A DNA stretch of 64,000 bases from positions 4,030,001 through 4,094,000 of the forward strand of contig OX328113.1 in NCBI GenBank assembly GCA_946811185.2. Reading direction: 5' to 3'. Every line of letters starts with the position of its first letter. Position 1 is the stretch's first letter. The DNA is from Hippopus hippopus. Lineage: Eukaryota; Mollusca; Bivalvia; Cardiida; Cardiidae. The notes under the pieces were generated by a model. It was not told where the DNA came from and did not search any database. It saw nothing but the letters and a program-made list of their open reading frames with translations. Of the stretch, positions 37,741 to 51,502 are shown one piece after another. The translations under genes and the position numbers were made by a program.

Positions 37741-40700
37741 CAAAACAAGGTCTTGTGCCACCCTGTTTTCTTAAATATTCGCCCATTGTCAGTAAAATCT
37801 GGCATGTGTAGATTGTGCAGGCATGGCAGTTTGCCAAGGACTGCATAACAGCCTTAAAAGAAGACTTAAAATCCACTTTTATGCCGATTTTTGTTCAATG
37901 TTTTCTATCGATATTTTCGGGCGCCATTTCAAATGGCTCAAAGCTTTGTGATTGGATGATTGTGGGGGTGTGTCCGCGATTTGATTGGCTGATTGGGCGC
38001 AATTCTGAATTTCTCAGAGCTTTTCTGATTGGATAATTTGTAGACAAAGCTGAGATTTGATTGGCTGATTGGACGCCATTTTGATTTTCTAAAAGCTCTC
38101 GTGATTGGATAATTTAAGAGAGGCCTGAGATTTGATTGGCTGATCGGAAGGGGGATGTTTGTATATTCATGTTAATTTTTCGGGTCATTTCAGCCTATTC
38201 TATGGCAAAGAGGGATCAGACCCCTGCACCAAGACCTCTTTTTTCAGAGTTTGAATCCTCAACTTTGCCATTTTATCTATTTTTATTATTAGTTATTCTT
38301 ACATCTTATTGTATTTTATTGGCCTATTTCTAAATTCTTCAAAGAAGAAAATGTTTTTCGGAAAAAGTTTATGCAACAGCAACCGGTTGCTTCTGAATTT
38401 TATATTTTTGCGCAGCGGTTAAACATAAAATCGACTCATGACTCACGCAGTCACCAAATTGGTTCAATGTTTTCACGACCCTGGTAAGAAAACAGGGAAA
38501 AGTTTGGTTTACCTTTCTTTGATTTGTGCAACAGGTGTCAGTTGCCTCCGAAAGTGTCTAAGTTGATTTTACGATTTTATGCGCAGCACGTAACAGTCAC
38601 GTATGGGTGGGATAGTCATCGTAACCAATTCAATGGCCCTAGTAAGAGAAAAAGAAAAACAAAATTCCCTATATTTGACTTAAGCAACAGGTGTCGTCTG
38701 CTATGGAATGTGCCCTAAGTCGAATTTTCATGTTTTTTTCGTGGGCGCGTAACTGGCACATGAGTCGGTAGTCAATGTAACTGGGTTTATCGTCACCGTA
38801 TGAAGAGATAAAAAAGAATAGAAATTTACTTCCTTTTGTTTGATTTATGCAATAGGAAGCAGTTGTTACTGAAAGAGTTTTCAGTCTTTTTTAGCCACTT
38901 GTGACACTATTTTCTGGGATTTCTACACTGTACATTGATCATCTTAGCATATTCAAAGTATCAATGTGCAGCATAGCAGAATGCCTGAGTTAGTAACCAA
39001 TTCAATGGCCCTAGTAAGAGAAAAAGAAAAAAACTTGTTCCCTATATTTGACTTAAGCAACAGGTGTCGTCTGCTATGGAATGTGCCGTAAGTCGATTTT
39101 TCATGTTTTCGCGGGCGCATAACTGGCACCTATGAGACGGTAGTAAACGTCACTGGGTTTCTTGTCACGGTATAAAGAGATTGAAAAAAAACAACATTTA
39201 GTTCCCTTTGTTTGATTTATGCAATAGGAAGCAGTTGCTATTGAGAGTCTTCAGTCTTTTTTAGCCACTTGTGACATTATTTTCTGGGGTTTCTACACTG
39301 TACATTGATCATCTTAGCATATACAAAGTATCAATGTGCAATATGGGAGTTGGCCTGAATTAGAAAAGCAAATCGAATCAAAGGATCGATTGATCAAGGG
39401 AAGCCACTCTTGCAAGGTGTTTGAAAACACCAAAACAAGGTCTTGTGCCACCCTGTTTTCTTAAATATTCGCCCATTGTCAGTGAAATCTGGCATGTGTG
39501 GATTGTGCAGGCATGGCAGTTTGCCAAGGACTGCATAACAGCCTTAAAAGAAGACTTAAAATCCACTTTTATGCCGATTTTTGTTCAATGTTTTCTATCG
39601 ATATTTTCGGGCGCCATTTCAAATGGCTCAAAGCGTTGTGATTGGATGATTGTGGGGGTGTGTCCGCGATTTGATTGGCTGATTGGGCGCAATTCTGAAT
39701 TTCTCAGAGCTTTTCTGATTGGATAATTTGTAGACAAAGCTGAGATTTGATTGGCTGATTGGACGCCATTTTGATTTTCTAAAAGCTCTCGTGATTGGAT
39801 AATTTAAGAGAGGCCTGAGATTTGATTGGCTGATCGGAAGGGGGATGTTTGTATATTCATGTTAATTTTTCGGGTCATTTTAGCCTATTCTATGGCAAAG
39901 AGGGATCAGACCCCTGCACCAAGACCCCTTTTTTCAGAGTTTGAATCCTCAACTTTGCCATTTTATCTATTTTTATTATTAGTTATTCTTACATCTTATT
40001 GTATTTTATTGGCCTATTTCTAAATTCTTCAAAGAAGAAAATGTTTTTTGGAAAAAGTTTATGCAACAGCAACCGGTTGCTTCTGAATTTTATATTTTTG
40101 CGCAGCGGTTAAACATAAAATCCACTCATGACTCACGCAGTCACCAAAATTGGTCCAATGTTTTCACGACCCTGGTAAGAAAAGAGGGAAAAGTTTGGTT
40201 TACCTTTCTTTGATTTGTGCAACAGGTGTCAGTTGCCCCCGAAAGTGTCTAAGTTGATTTTACGATTTTATGCGCAGCACGTAACAGTCACGTATGGGTG
40301 GGATAGTCATCGTAACCAATTCAATGGCCCTAGTAAGAGAAAAAGAAAAACAAAATTCCCTATATTTGACTTAAGCAACAGGTGTCGTCTGCTATGGAAT
40401 GTGCCCTAAGTCGAATTTTCATGTTTTTTTCGTGGGCGCGTAACTGACACATGAGTCGGTAGTCAACGTAACTGGGTTTATCGTCACCGTATGAAGAGAT
40501 AAAAAAGAATAGAAATTTACTTCCTTTTGTTTGATTTATGCAATAGGAAGCAGTTGTTACTGAAAGAGTTTTCAGTCTTTTTTAGCCACTTGTGACACTA
40601 TTTTCTGGGATTTCTACACTGTACATTGATCATCTTAGCATATTCAAAGTATCAATGTGCAGCATAGCAGAATGCCTGAGTTAGTAACCAATTCAATGGC

Positions 40701-43700
40701 CCTAGTAAGAGAAAAAGAAAAAAACTTGTTCCCTATATTTGACTTAAGCAACAGGTGTCGTCTGCTATGGAATGTGCCGTAAGTCGATTTTTCATGTTTT
40801 AGCGGGCGCGTAACTGGCACCTATGAGACGGTAGTAAACGTAACTGGGTTTCTTGTCACGGTATAAAGAGATTGAAAAAAAAAAACATTTAGTTCCCTTT
40901 GTTTGATTTATGCAATAGGAAGCAATTGCTATGGAGAGTCTTCAGTCTTTTTTAGCCACTTGTGACATTATTTTCTGGGGTTTCTACACTGTACATTGAT
41001 CATCTTAGCATATACAAAGTATCAATGTGCAATATGGGAGTTGGCCTGAATTAGAAAAGCAAATCGAATCAAAGGGAAGCCACTCTTGCAAGGTGTTTGA
41101 AAACACCAAAACAAGGTCTTGTGCCACCCTGTTTTCTTAAATATTCGCCCATTGTCAGTGAAATCTGGTATGTGTGGATTGTGCAGGCATGGCAGTTTGC
41201 CAAGGACTGCATAACAGCCTTAAAAGAAGACTTAAAATCCACTTTTATGCCGATTTTTGTTCAATGTTTTCTATCGATATTTTCGGGCGCCATTTCAAAT
41301 GGCTCAAAGCTTTGTGATTGGATGATTGTGGGGGTGTGTCTGCGAATTGATTGGCTGATTGGGCGCAATTCTGAATTTCTCAGAGGTTTTCTGATTGGAT
41401 AATTTGTAGACAAAGCTGAGATTTGATTGGCTGGTTTGACGCCATTTTGATTTTCTAAAAGCTCTCGTGATTGGATAATTTTAGAGAGGCCTGAGATTTG
41501 ATTGGCTGATCGGAAGGGGGATGTTTGTATATTCATGTTAATTTTTCGGGTCATTTCAGCCTATTCTATGGCAAAGAGGGATCAGACCCCTGCACCAAGA
41601 CCCCTTTTTTCAGAGTTTGAATCCTCAACTTTGCCATTTTATCTATTTTTATTATTAGTTATTCTTACATCTTATTGTATTTTATTGGCCTATTTCTAAA
41701 TTCTTCAAAGAAGAAAATGTTTTTTGGAAAAAGTTTATGCAACAGCAACCGGTTGCTTCTGAATTTTATATTTTTGCGCAGCGGTTAAACATAAAATCGA
41801 CTCATGACTCACGCAGTCACCAAATTGGTTCAATGTTTTCACGACCCTGGTAAGAAAAGAGGGAAAAGTTTGGTTTACCTTTCTTTGATTTGTGCAACAG
41901 GTGTCAGTTGCCTCTGAAAGTGTCTAAGTTGATTTTACGATTTTATGCACAGCACGTAACAGTCACGTATGGGTGGGATAGTCATCGTAACCAATTCAAT
42001 GGCCCTAGTAAGAGAAAAAGAAAAACAAAATTCCCTATATTTGACTTAAGCAACAGGTGTCGTCTGCTATGGAATGTGCCCTAAGTCGAATTTTCATGTT
42101 TTTTTCGTGGGCGCGTAACTGGCACATGAGTCGGTAGTCAATGTAACTGGGTTTATCGTCACCGTATGAAGAGATAAAAAAGAATAGAAATTTACTTCCT
42201 TTTGTTTGATTTATGCAATAGGAAGCAGTTGTTACTGAAAGAGTTTTCAGTCTTTTTTAGCCACTTGTGACACTATTTTCTGGGATTTCTACACTGTACA
42301 TTGATCATCTTAGCATATTCAAAGTATCTATGTGCATCATAGCAGAATGCCTGAGTTAGTAACCAATTCAATGGCCTTAGTAAGAGAAAAAGAAAAAAAC
42401 TTGTTCCCTATATTTGACTTAAGCAACAGGTGTCGTCTGCTATGGAATGTGCCGTAAGTCGATTTTTCATGTTTTCGCGGGCGCATAACTGGCACCTATG
42501 AGACGGTAGTAAACGTCACTGGGTTTCTTGTCACGGTATAAAGAGATTGAAAAAAAACAACATTTAGTTCCCTTTGTTTGATTTATGCAATAGGAAGCAG
42601 TTGCTATTGAGAGTCTTCAGTCTTTTTTAGCCACTTGTGACATTATTTTCTGGGGTTTCTACACTGTACATTGATCATCTTAGCATATACAAAGTATCAA
42701 TGTGCAATATGGGAGTTGGCCTGAATTAGAAAAGCAAATCGAATCAAAGGATCGATTGATCAAGGGAAGCCACTCTTGCAAGGTGTTTGAAAACACCAAA
42801 ACAAGGTCTTGTGCCACCCTGTTTTCTTAAATATTCGCCCATTGTCAGTGAAATCTGGCATGTGTGGATTGTGCAGGCATGGCAGTTTGCCAAGGACTGC
42901 ATAACAGCCTTAAAAGAAGACTTAAAATCCACTTTTATGCCGATTTTTGTTCAATGTTTTCTATCGATATTTTCGGGCGCCATTTCAAATGGCTCAAAGC
43001 GTTGTGATTGGATGATTGTGGGGGTGTGTCCGCGATTTGATTGGCTGATTGGGCGCAATTCTGAATTTCTCAGAGCTTTTCTGATTGGATAATTTGTAGA
43101 CAAAGCTGAGATTTGATTGGCTGATTGGACGCCATTTTGATTTTCTAAAAGCTCTCGTGATTGGATAATTTAAGAGAGGCCTGAGATTTGATTGGCTGAT
43201 CGGAAGGGGGATGTTTGTATATTCATGTTAATTTTTCGGGTCATTTTAGCCTATTCTATGGCAAAGAGGGATCAGACCCCTGCACCAAGACCCCTTTTTT
43301 CAGAGTTTGAATCCTCAACTTTGCCATTTTATCTATTTTTATTATTAGTTATTCTTACATCTTATTGTATTTTATTGGCCTATTTCTAAATTCTTCAAAG
43401 AAGAAAATGTTTTTTGGAAAAAGTTTATGCAACAGCAACCGGTTGCTTCTGAATTTTATATTTTTGCGCAGCGGTTAAACATAAAATCCACTCATGACTC
43501 ACGCAGTCACCAAAATTGGTCCAATGTTTTCACGACCCTGGTAAGAAAAGAGGGAAAAGTTTGGTTTACCTTTCTTTGATTTGTGCAACAGGTGTCAGTT
43601 GCCCCCGAAAGTGTCTAAGTTGATTTTACGATTTTATGCGCAGCACGTAACAGTCACGTATGGGTGGGATAGTCATCGTAACCAATTCAATGGCCCTAGT

Positions 43701-46700
43701 AAGAGAAAAAGAAAAACAAAATTCCCTATATTTGACTTAAGCAACAGGTGTCGTCTGCTATGGAATGTGCCCTAAGTCGAATTTTCATGTTTTTTTCGCG
43801 GGCGCGTAACTGGCACATGAGTCGGTAGTCAACGTAACTGGGTTTATCGTCACCGTATGAAGAGATAAAAAAGAATAGAAATTTACTTCCTTTTGTTTGA
43901 TTTATGCAATAGGAAGCAGTTGTTACTGAAAGAGTTTTCAGTCTTTTTTAGCCACTTGTGACACTATTTTCTGGGATTTCTACACTGTACATTGATCATC
44001 TTAGCATATTCAAAGTATCAATGTGCAGCATAGCAGAATGCCTGAGTTAGTAACCAATTCAATGGCCCTAGTAAGAGAAAAAGAAAAAAACTTGTTCCCT
44101 ATATTTGACTTAAGCAACAGGTGTCGTCTGCTATGGAATGTGCCATAAGTCGATTTTTCATGTTTTAGCGGGCGCGTAACTGGCACCTATGAGACGGTAG
44201 TAAACGTAACTGGGTTTCTTGTCACGGTATAAAGAGATTGAAAAAAAAAAAACATTTAGTTCCCTTTGTTTGATTTATGCAATAGGAAGCAATTGCTATG
44301 GAGAGTCTTCAGTCTTTTTTAGCCACTTGTGACATTATTTTCTGGGGTTTCTACACTGTACATTGAACATCTTAGCATATACAAAGTATCAATGTGCAGT
44401 ATGGGAGTTGGCCTGAATTAGAAAAGCAAATCGAATCAAAGGATCGAGGGATCAAGGGAAGCCACTCTTGCAAGGTGTTTGAAAACACCAAAACAAGGTC
44501 TTGTGCCACCCTGTTTTCTTAAATATTCGCCTATTGTCAGTGAAATCTGGTATGTGTGGATTGTGCAGGCATGGCAGTTTGCCAAGGACTGCATAACAGC
44601 CTTAAAAGAAGACTTAAAATCCACTTTTATGCCGATTTTTGTTCAATGTTTTCTATCGATATTTTCGGGCGCCATTTCAAATGGCTCAAAGCTTTGTGAT
44701 TGGATGATTGTGAAGGTGTGTCTGCGAATTGATTGGCTGATTGGGCGCAATTCTGAATTTCTCAGAGCTTTTCTGATTGGATAATTTGTAGACAAAGCTG
44801 AGATTTGAATGGCTGGTTTGACGCCATTTTGATTTTCTAAAAGCTCTCGTGATTGGATAATTTAAGAGAGGCCTGAGATTTGATTGGCTGATCGGAAGGG
44901 GGATGTTTGTATATTCATGTTAATTTTTCGGGTCATTTCAGCCTATTCTATGGCAAAGAGGGATCAGACCCCTGCACCAAGACCCCTTTTTTCAGAGTTT
45001 GAATCCTCAACTTTGCCATTTTATCTATTCTTATTATTAGTTATTCTTACATCTTATTGTATTTTATTGGCCTATTTCTAAATTCTTCAAAGAAGAAAAT
45101 GTTTTTTGGAAAAAGTTTATGCAACAGCAACCGGTTGCTTCTGAATTTTATATTTTTGCGCAGCGGTTAAATATAAAATCGACTCATGACTCACGCAGTC
45201 ACCAAATTGGTTCAATGTTTTCACGACCCTGGTAAGAAAAGAGGGAAAAGTTTGGTTTACCTTTCTTTGATTTGTGCAACAGGTGTCAGTTGCCTCCGAA
45301 AGTGTCTAAGTTGATTTTACGATTTTATGCACAGCACGTAACAGTCACGTATGGGTGGGATAGTCATCGTAACCAATTCAATGGCCCTAGTAAGAGAAAA
45401 AGAAAAACAAAATTCCCTATATTTGACTTAAGCAACAGGTGTCGTCTGCTATGGAATGTGCCCTAAGTCGAATTTTCATGTTTTTTTCGTGGGCGCGTAA
45501 CTGGCACATGAGTCGGTAGTCAATGTAACTGGGTTTATCGTCACTGTATGAAGAGATAAAAAAGAATAGAAATTTACTTCCTTTTGTTTGATTTATGCAA
45601 TAGGAAGCAGTTGTTACTGAAAGAGTTTTCAGTCTTTTTTAGCCACTTGTGACACTATTTTCTGGGATTTCTACACTGTACATTGATCATCTTAGCATAT
45701 TCAAAGTATCAATGTGCAGCATAGCAGAATGCCTGAGTTAGTAACCAATTCAATGGCCCTAGTAAGAGAAAAAGAAAAAAACTTGTTCCCTATATTTGAC
45801 TTAAGCAACAGGTGTCGTCTGCTATGGAATGTGCCGTAAGTCGATTTTTCATGTTTTCGCGGGCGCATAACTGGCACCTATGAGACGGTAGTAAACGTCA
45901 CTGGGTTTCTTGTCACGGTATAAAGAGATTGAAAAAAAACAACATTTAGTTCCCTTTGTTTGATTTATGCAATAGGAAGCAGTTGCTATTGAGAGTCTTC
46001 AGTCTTTTTTAGCCACTTGTGACATTATTTTCTGGGGTTTCTACACTGTACATTGATCATCTTAGCATATACAAAGTATCAATGTGCAATATGGGAGTTG
46101 GCCTGAATTAGAAAAGCAAATCGAATCAAAGGATCGATTGATCAAGGGAAGCCACTCTTGCAAGGTGTTTGAAAACACCAAAACAAGGTCTTGTGCCACC
46201 CTGTTTTCTTAAATATTCGCCCATTGTCAGTGAAATCTGGCATGTGTGGATTGTGCAGGCATGGCAGTTTGCCAAGGACTGCATAACAGCCTTAAAAGAA
46301 GACTTAAAATCCACTTTTATGCCGATTTTTGTTCAATGTTTTCTATCGATATTTTCGGGCGCCATTTCAAATGGCTCAAAGCGTTGTGATTGGATGATTG
46401 TGGGGGTGTGTCCGCGATTTGATTGGCTGATTGGGCGCAATTCTGAATTTCTCAGAGCTTTTCTGATTGGATAATTTGTAGACAAAGCTGAGATTTGATT
46501 GGCTGATTGGACGCCATTTTGATTTTCTAAAAGCTCTCGTGATTGGATAATTTAAGAGAGGCCTGAGATTTGATTGGCTGATCGGAAGGGGGATGTTTGT
46601 ATATTCATGTTAATTTTTCGGGTCATTTTAGCCTATTCTATGGCAAAGAGGGATCAGACCCCTGCACCAAGACCCCTTTTTTCAGAGTTTGAATCCTCAA

Positions 46701-49700
46701 CTTTGCCATTTTATCTATTTTTATTATTAGTTATTCTTACATCTTATTGTATTTTATTGGCCTATTTCTAAATTCTTCAAAGAAGAAAATGTTTTTTGGA
46801 AAAAGTTTATGCAACAGCAACCGGTTGCTTCTGAATTTTATATTTTTGCGCAGCGGTTAAACATAAAATCCACTCATGACTCACGCAGTCACCAAAATTG
46901 GTCCAATGTTTTCACGACCCTGGTAAGAAAAGAGGGAAAAGTTTGGTTTACCTTTCTTTGATTTGTGCAACAGGTGTCAGTTGCCCCCGAAAGTGTCTAA
47001 GTTGATTTTACGATTTTATGCGCAGCACGTAACAGTCACGTATGGGTGGGATAGTCATCGTAACCAATTCAATGGCCCTAGTAAGAGAAAAAGAAAAACA
47101 AAATTCCCTATATTTGACTTAAGCAACAGGTGTCGTCTGCTATGGAATGTGCCCTAAGTCGAATTTTCATGTTTTTTTCGCGGGCGCGTAACTGGCACAT
47201 GAGTCGGTAGTCAACGTAACTGGGTTTATCGTCACCGTATGAAGAGATAAAAAAGAATAGAAATTTACTTCCTTTTGTTTGATTTATGCAATAGGAAGCA
47301 GTTGTTACTGAAAGAGTTTTCAGTCTTTTTTAGCCACTTGTGACACTATTTTCTGGGATTTCTACACTGTACATTGATCATCTTAGCATATTCAAAGTAT
47401 CAATGTGCAGCATAGCAGAATGCCTGAGTTAGTAACCAATTCAATGGCCCTAGTAAGAGAAAAAGAAAAAAACTTGTTCCCTATATTTGACTTAAGCAAC
47501 AGGTGTCGTCTGCTATGGAATGTGCCGTAAGTCGATTTTTCATGTTTTAGCGGGCGCGTAACTGGCACCTATGAGACGGTAGTAAACGTAACTGGGTTTC
47601 TTGTCACGGTATAAAGAGATTGAAAAAAAAAAACATTTAGTTCCCTTTGTTTGATTTATGCAATAGGAAGCAATTGCTATGGAGAGTCTTCAGTCTTTTT
47701 TAGCCACTTGTGACATTATTTTCTGGGGTTTCTACACTGTACATTGATCATCTTAGCATATACAAAGTATCAATGTGCAATATGGGAGTTGGCCTGAATT
47801 AGAAAAGCAAATCGAATCAAAGGGAAGCCACTCTTGCAAGGTGTTTGAAAACACCAAAACAAGGTCTTCTGCCACCCTGTTTTCTTAAATATTCGCCCAT
47901 TGTCAGTGAAATCTGGTATGTGTGGATTGTGCAGGCATGGCAGTTTGCCAAGGACTGCATAACAGCCTTAAAAGAAGACTTAAAATCCACTTTTATGCCG
48001 ATTTTTGTTCAATGTTTTCTATCGATATTTTCGGGCGCCATTTCAAATGGCTCAAAGCTTTGTGATTGGATGATTGTGGGGGTGTGTCTGCGAATTGATT
48101 GGCTGATTGGGCGCAATTCTGAATTTCTCAGAGCTTTTCTGATTGGATAATTTGTAGACAAAGCTGAGATTTGATTGGCTGGTTTGACGCCATTTTGATT
48201 TTCTAAAAGCTCTCGTGATTGGATAATTTTAGAGAGGCCTGAGATTTGATTGTATGATCGGAAGGGGGATGTTTGTATATTCATGTTAATTTTTCGGGTC
48301 ATTTCAGCCTATTCTATGGCAAAGAGGGATCAGACCCCTGCACCAAGACCCCTTTTTTCAGAGTTTGAATCCTCAACTTTGCCATTTTATCTATTTTTAT
48401 TATTAGTTATTCTTACATCTTATTGTATTTTATTGGCCTATTTCTAAATTCTTCAAAGAAGAAAATGTTTTTTGGAAAAAGTTTATGCAACAGCAACCGG
48501 TTGCTTCTGAATTTTATATTTTTGCGCAGCAATTAAACATAAAATCGACTCATGACTCACGCAGTCACCAAATTGGTTCAATGTTTTCACGACCCTGGTA
48601 AGAAAACAGGGAAAAGTTTGGTTTACCTTTCTTTGATTTGTGCAACAGGTGTCAGTTGCCTCTGAAAGTGTCTAAGTTGATTTTACGATTTTATGCACAG
48701 CACGTAACAGTCACGTATGGGTGGGATAGTCATCGTAACCAATTCAATGGCCCTAGTAAGAGAAAAAGAAAAACAAAATTCCCTATATTTGACTTAAGCA
48801 ACAGGTGTCGTCTGCTATGGAATGTGCCCTAAGTCGAATTTTCATGTTTTTTTCGTGGGCGCGTAACTGGCACATGAGTTGGTAGTCAATGTAACTGGGT
48901 TTATCGTCACCGTATGAAGAGATAAAAAAGAATAGAAATTTACTTCCTTTTGTTTGATTTATGCAATAGGAAGCAGTTGTTACTGAAAGAGTTTTCAGTC
49001 TTTTTTAGCCACTTGTGACACTATTTTCTGGGATTTCTACACTGTACATTGATCATCTTAGCATATTCAAAGTATCAATGTGCATCATAGCAGAATGCCT
49101 GAGTTAGTAACCAATTCAATGGCCCTAGTAAGAGAAAAAGAAAAAAACTTGTTCCCTATATTTGACTTAAGCAACAGGTGTCGTCTGCTATGGAATGTGC
49201 CGTAAGTCGATTTTTCATGTTTTCGCGGGCGCATAACTGGCACCTATGAGACGGTAGTAAATGTCACTGGGTTTCTTGTCACGGTATAAAGAGATTGAAA
49301 AAAAACAACATTTAGTTCCCTTTGTTTGATTTATGCAATAGGAAGCAGTTGCTATTGAGAGTCTTCAGTCTTTTTTAGCCACTTGTGACATTATTTTCTG
49401 GGGTTTCTACACTGTACATTGATCATCTTAGCATATACAAAGTATCAATGTGCAATATGGGAGTTGGCCTGAATTAGAAAAGCAAATCGAATCAAAGGAT
49501 CGATTGATCAAGGGAAGCCACTCTTGCAAGGTGTTTGAAAACACCAAAACAAGGTCTTGTGCCACCCTGTTTTCTTAAATATTCGCCCATTGTCAGTGAA
49601 ATCTGGCATGTGTGGATTGTGCAGGCATGGCAGTTTGCCAAGGACTGCATAACAGCCTTAAAAGAAGACTTAAAATCCACTTTTATGCCGATTTTTGTTC

Positions 49701-51110
49701 AATGTTTTCTATCGATATTTTCGGGCGCCATTTCAAATGGCTCAAAGCTTTGTGATTGGATGATTGTGGGGGTGTGTCCGCGATTTGATTGGCTGATTGG
49801 GCGCAATTCTGAATTTCTCAGAGCTTTTCTGATTGGATAATTTGTAGACAAAGCTGAGATTTGATTGGCTGATTGGACGCCATTTTGATTTTCTAAAAGC
49901 TCTCGTGATTGGATAATTTAAGAGAGGCCTGAGATTTGATTGGCTGATCGGAAGGGGGATGTTTGTATATTCATGTTAATTTTTCGGGTCATTTTAGCCT
50001 ATTCTATGGCAAAGAGGGATCAGACCCCTGCACCAAGACCCCTTTTTTCAGAGTTTGAATCCTCAACTTTGCCATTTTATCTATTTTTATTATTAGTTAT
50101 TCTTACATCTTATTGTATTTTATTGGCCTATTTCTAAATTCTTCAAAGAAGAAAATGTTTTTTGGAAAAAGTTTATGCAACAGCAACCGGTTGCTTCTGA
50201 ATTTTATATTTTTGCGCAGCGGTTAAACATAAAATCGACTCATGACTCACGCAGTCACCAAAATTGGTCCAATGTTTTCACAACCCTGGTAAGAAAAGAG
50301 GGAAAAGTTTGGTTTACCTTTCTTTGATTTGTGCAACAGGTGTCAGTTGCCTCCGAAAGTGTCTAAGTTGATTTGACGATTTTATGCGCAGCACGTAACA
50401 GTCACGTATGGGTGGGATAGTCATCGTAACCAATTCAATGTCCCTAGTAAGAGAAAAAGAAAAACAAAATTCCCTATATTTGACTTAAGCAACAGGTGTC
50501 GTCTGCTATGGAATGTGCCCTAAGTCGAATTTTCATGTTTTTTTCGCGGGCGCGTAACTGGCACATGAGTCGGTAGTCAACGTAACTGGGTTTATCGTCA
50601 CCGTATGAAGAGATAAAAAAGAATAGAAATTTACTTCCTTTTGTTTGATTTATGCAATAGGAAGCAGTTGTTACTGAAAGAGTTTTCAGTCTTTTTTAGC
50701 CACCTGTGACACTATTTTCTGGGATTTCTACACTGTAAAATTGATCATCTTAGCATATTCAAAGTATCAATGTGCAGCATAGCAGAATGCCTGAGTTAGT
50801 AACCAATTCAATGGCCTAGTAAGAGAAAAAGAAAAAAACTTGTTCCCTATATTTGACTTAAGCAACAGGTGTCGTCTGCTATGGAATGTGCCGTAAGTCG
50901 ATTTTTCATGTTTTCGCGGGCGCATAACTGGCACCTATGAGACGGTAGTAAACGTAACTGGGTTTCTTGTCACGGTATAAAGAGATTGAAAAAAAAAAAC
51001 ATTTAGTTCCCTTTGTTTGATTTATGCAATAGGAAGCAGTTGCTATTGAGAGTCTTCAGTCTTTTTTAGCCACTTGTGACATTATTTTCTGGGGTTTCTA
51101 CACTGTACAT

Positions 51111-51121
51111 TGATCATCTTA
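51111..51121 (+). repeat. LINE target-site duplication, left copy
   Basis: TGATCATCTTA, identical to 57313-57323. In uninterrupted monomers it occurs once, followed by GCATATACAAAG. Confidence 0.92.
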
Positions 51122-51229
51122 TTATTATTATTATTAATTGGTGTTTTAAGGCGCATCGACAGCTATGGTCATTTAGCGCGCATGAAGGTTATAATTAGAA
51201 ATTAAACAATAAAATATTAATTTGAAAGT

Positions 51230-51502
51230 CTATATTTTATTATAAAAATCTATTTCTTTTAGGTATTCTAAAATGTTATTCTGTTGTACATGTAAGAATA
51301 AATTTTGTAAGCTATCAACACTAAAATGTTTTGACCGTATACGGTCGAAATTTTTACAGTTTAATAAAATATGTTTTATAGTTAAAGGCTCATTACAGTT
51401 TATACATTGTGGTGCTCTCTCATTATTTAAAAGATGCACATGTGAAAACCTTGAGTGTCCCACACGACATCTTATTAAAATTACTTGACTTTTTCGGTTA
51501 CA
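51230..51502 (-). pseudogene. C-terminal part of LINE ORF2 beyond the nonsense codon
   Basis: In frame with ORF2 after its TAG, this continues C-N-R-K-S-Q-V-I, then C-I-N-C-N-E-P-L-T-I-K-H-I-L-L-N-C, the C-terminal zinc finger of I-group and Jockey-group ORF2 proteins, and ends F-Y-N-K-I. Copy 1 at 27575 has Tyr where this copy has the stop, which shows that the stop is a point change (TAT to TAG). Confidence 0.88.

Larger units (their letters stand above)
35661..51121 (+). repeat. Satellite array, central block of ~1.69-kb monomers with higher-order structure
   Basis: The anchor TTGGCTGATCGGAAGGGG recurs at 36436, 38136, 39826, 41502, 43192, 44884, 46574, 48250 (variant TTGTATGATCGG) and 49940: steps of 1700, 1690, 1676, 1690, 1692, 1690, 1676, 1690. 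Copies at 39826, 43192, 46574 and 49940 are one type; those at 41502, 44884 and 48250 another, giving a dimer of 3366-3382 bp. Both 1676-bp steps lack the same 14 bp near 41075 and 47821. Each of 38136, 39826, 41502 and 43192 recurs exactly 6748 bp later, a tetrameric unit. From 38136 on, monomers lack a 9-bp TTTATCTAT copy kept at the array edges. No gene is seen. Confidence 0.95.

Noticed and set aside
35661..51121. CRISPR-like or segmental gene cluster interpretation of the direct repeats
   Set aside because: Period is ~1.69 kb with homogenised, noncoding monomers in a eukaryotic genome; satellite DNA explains it fully.
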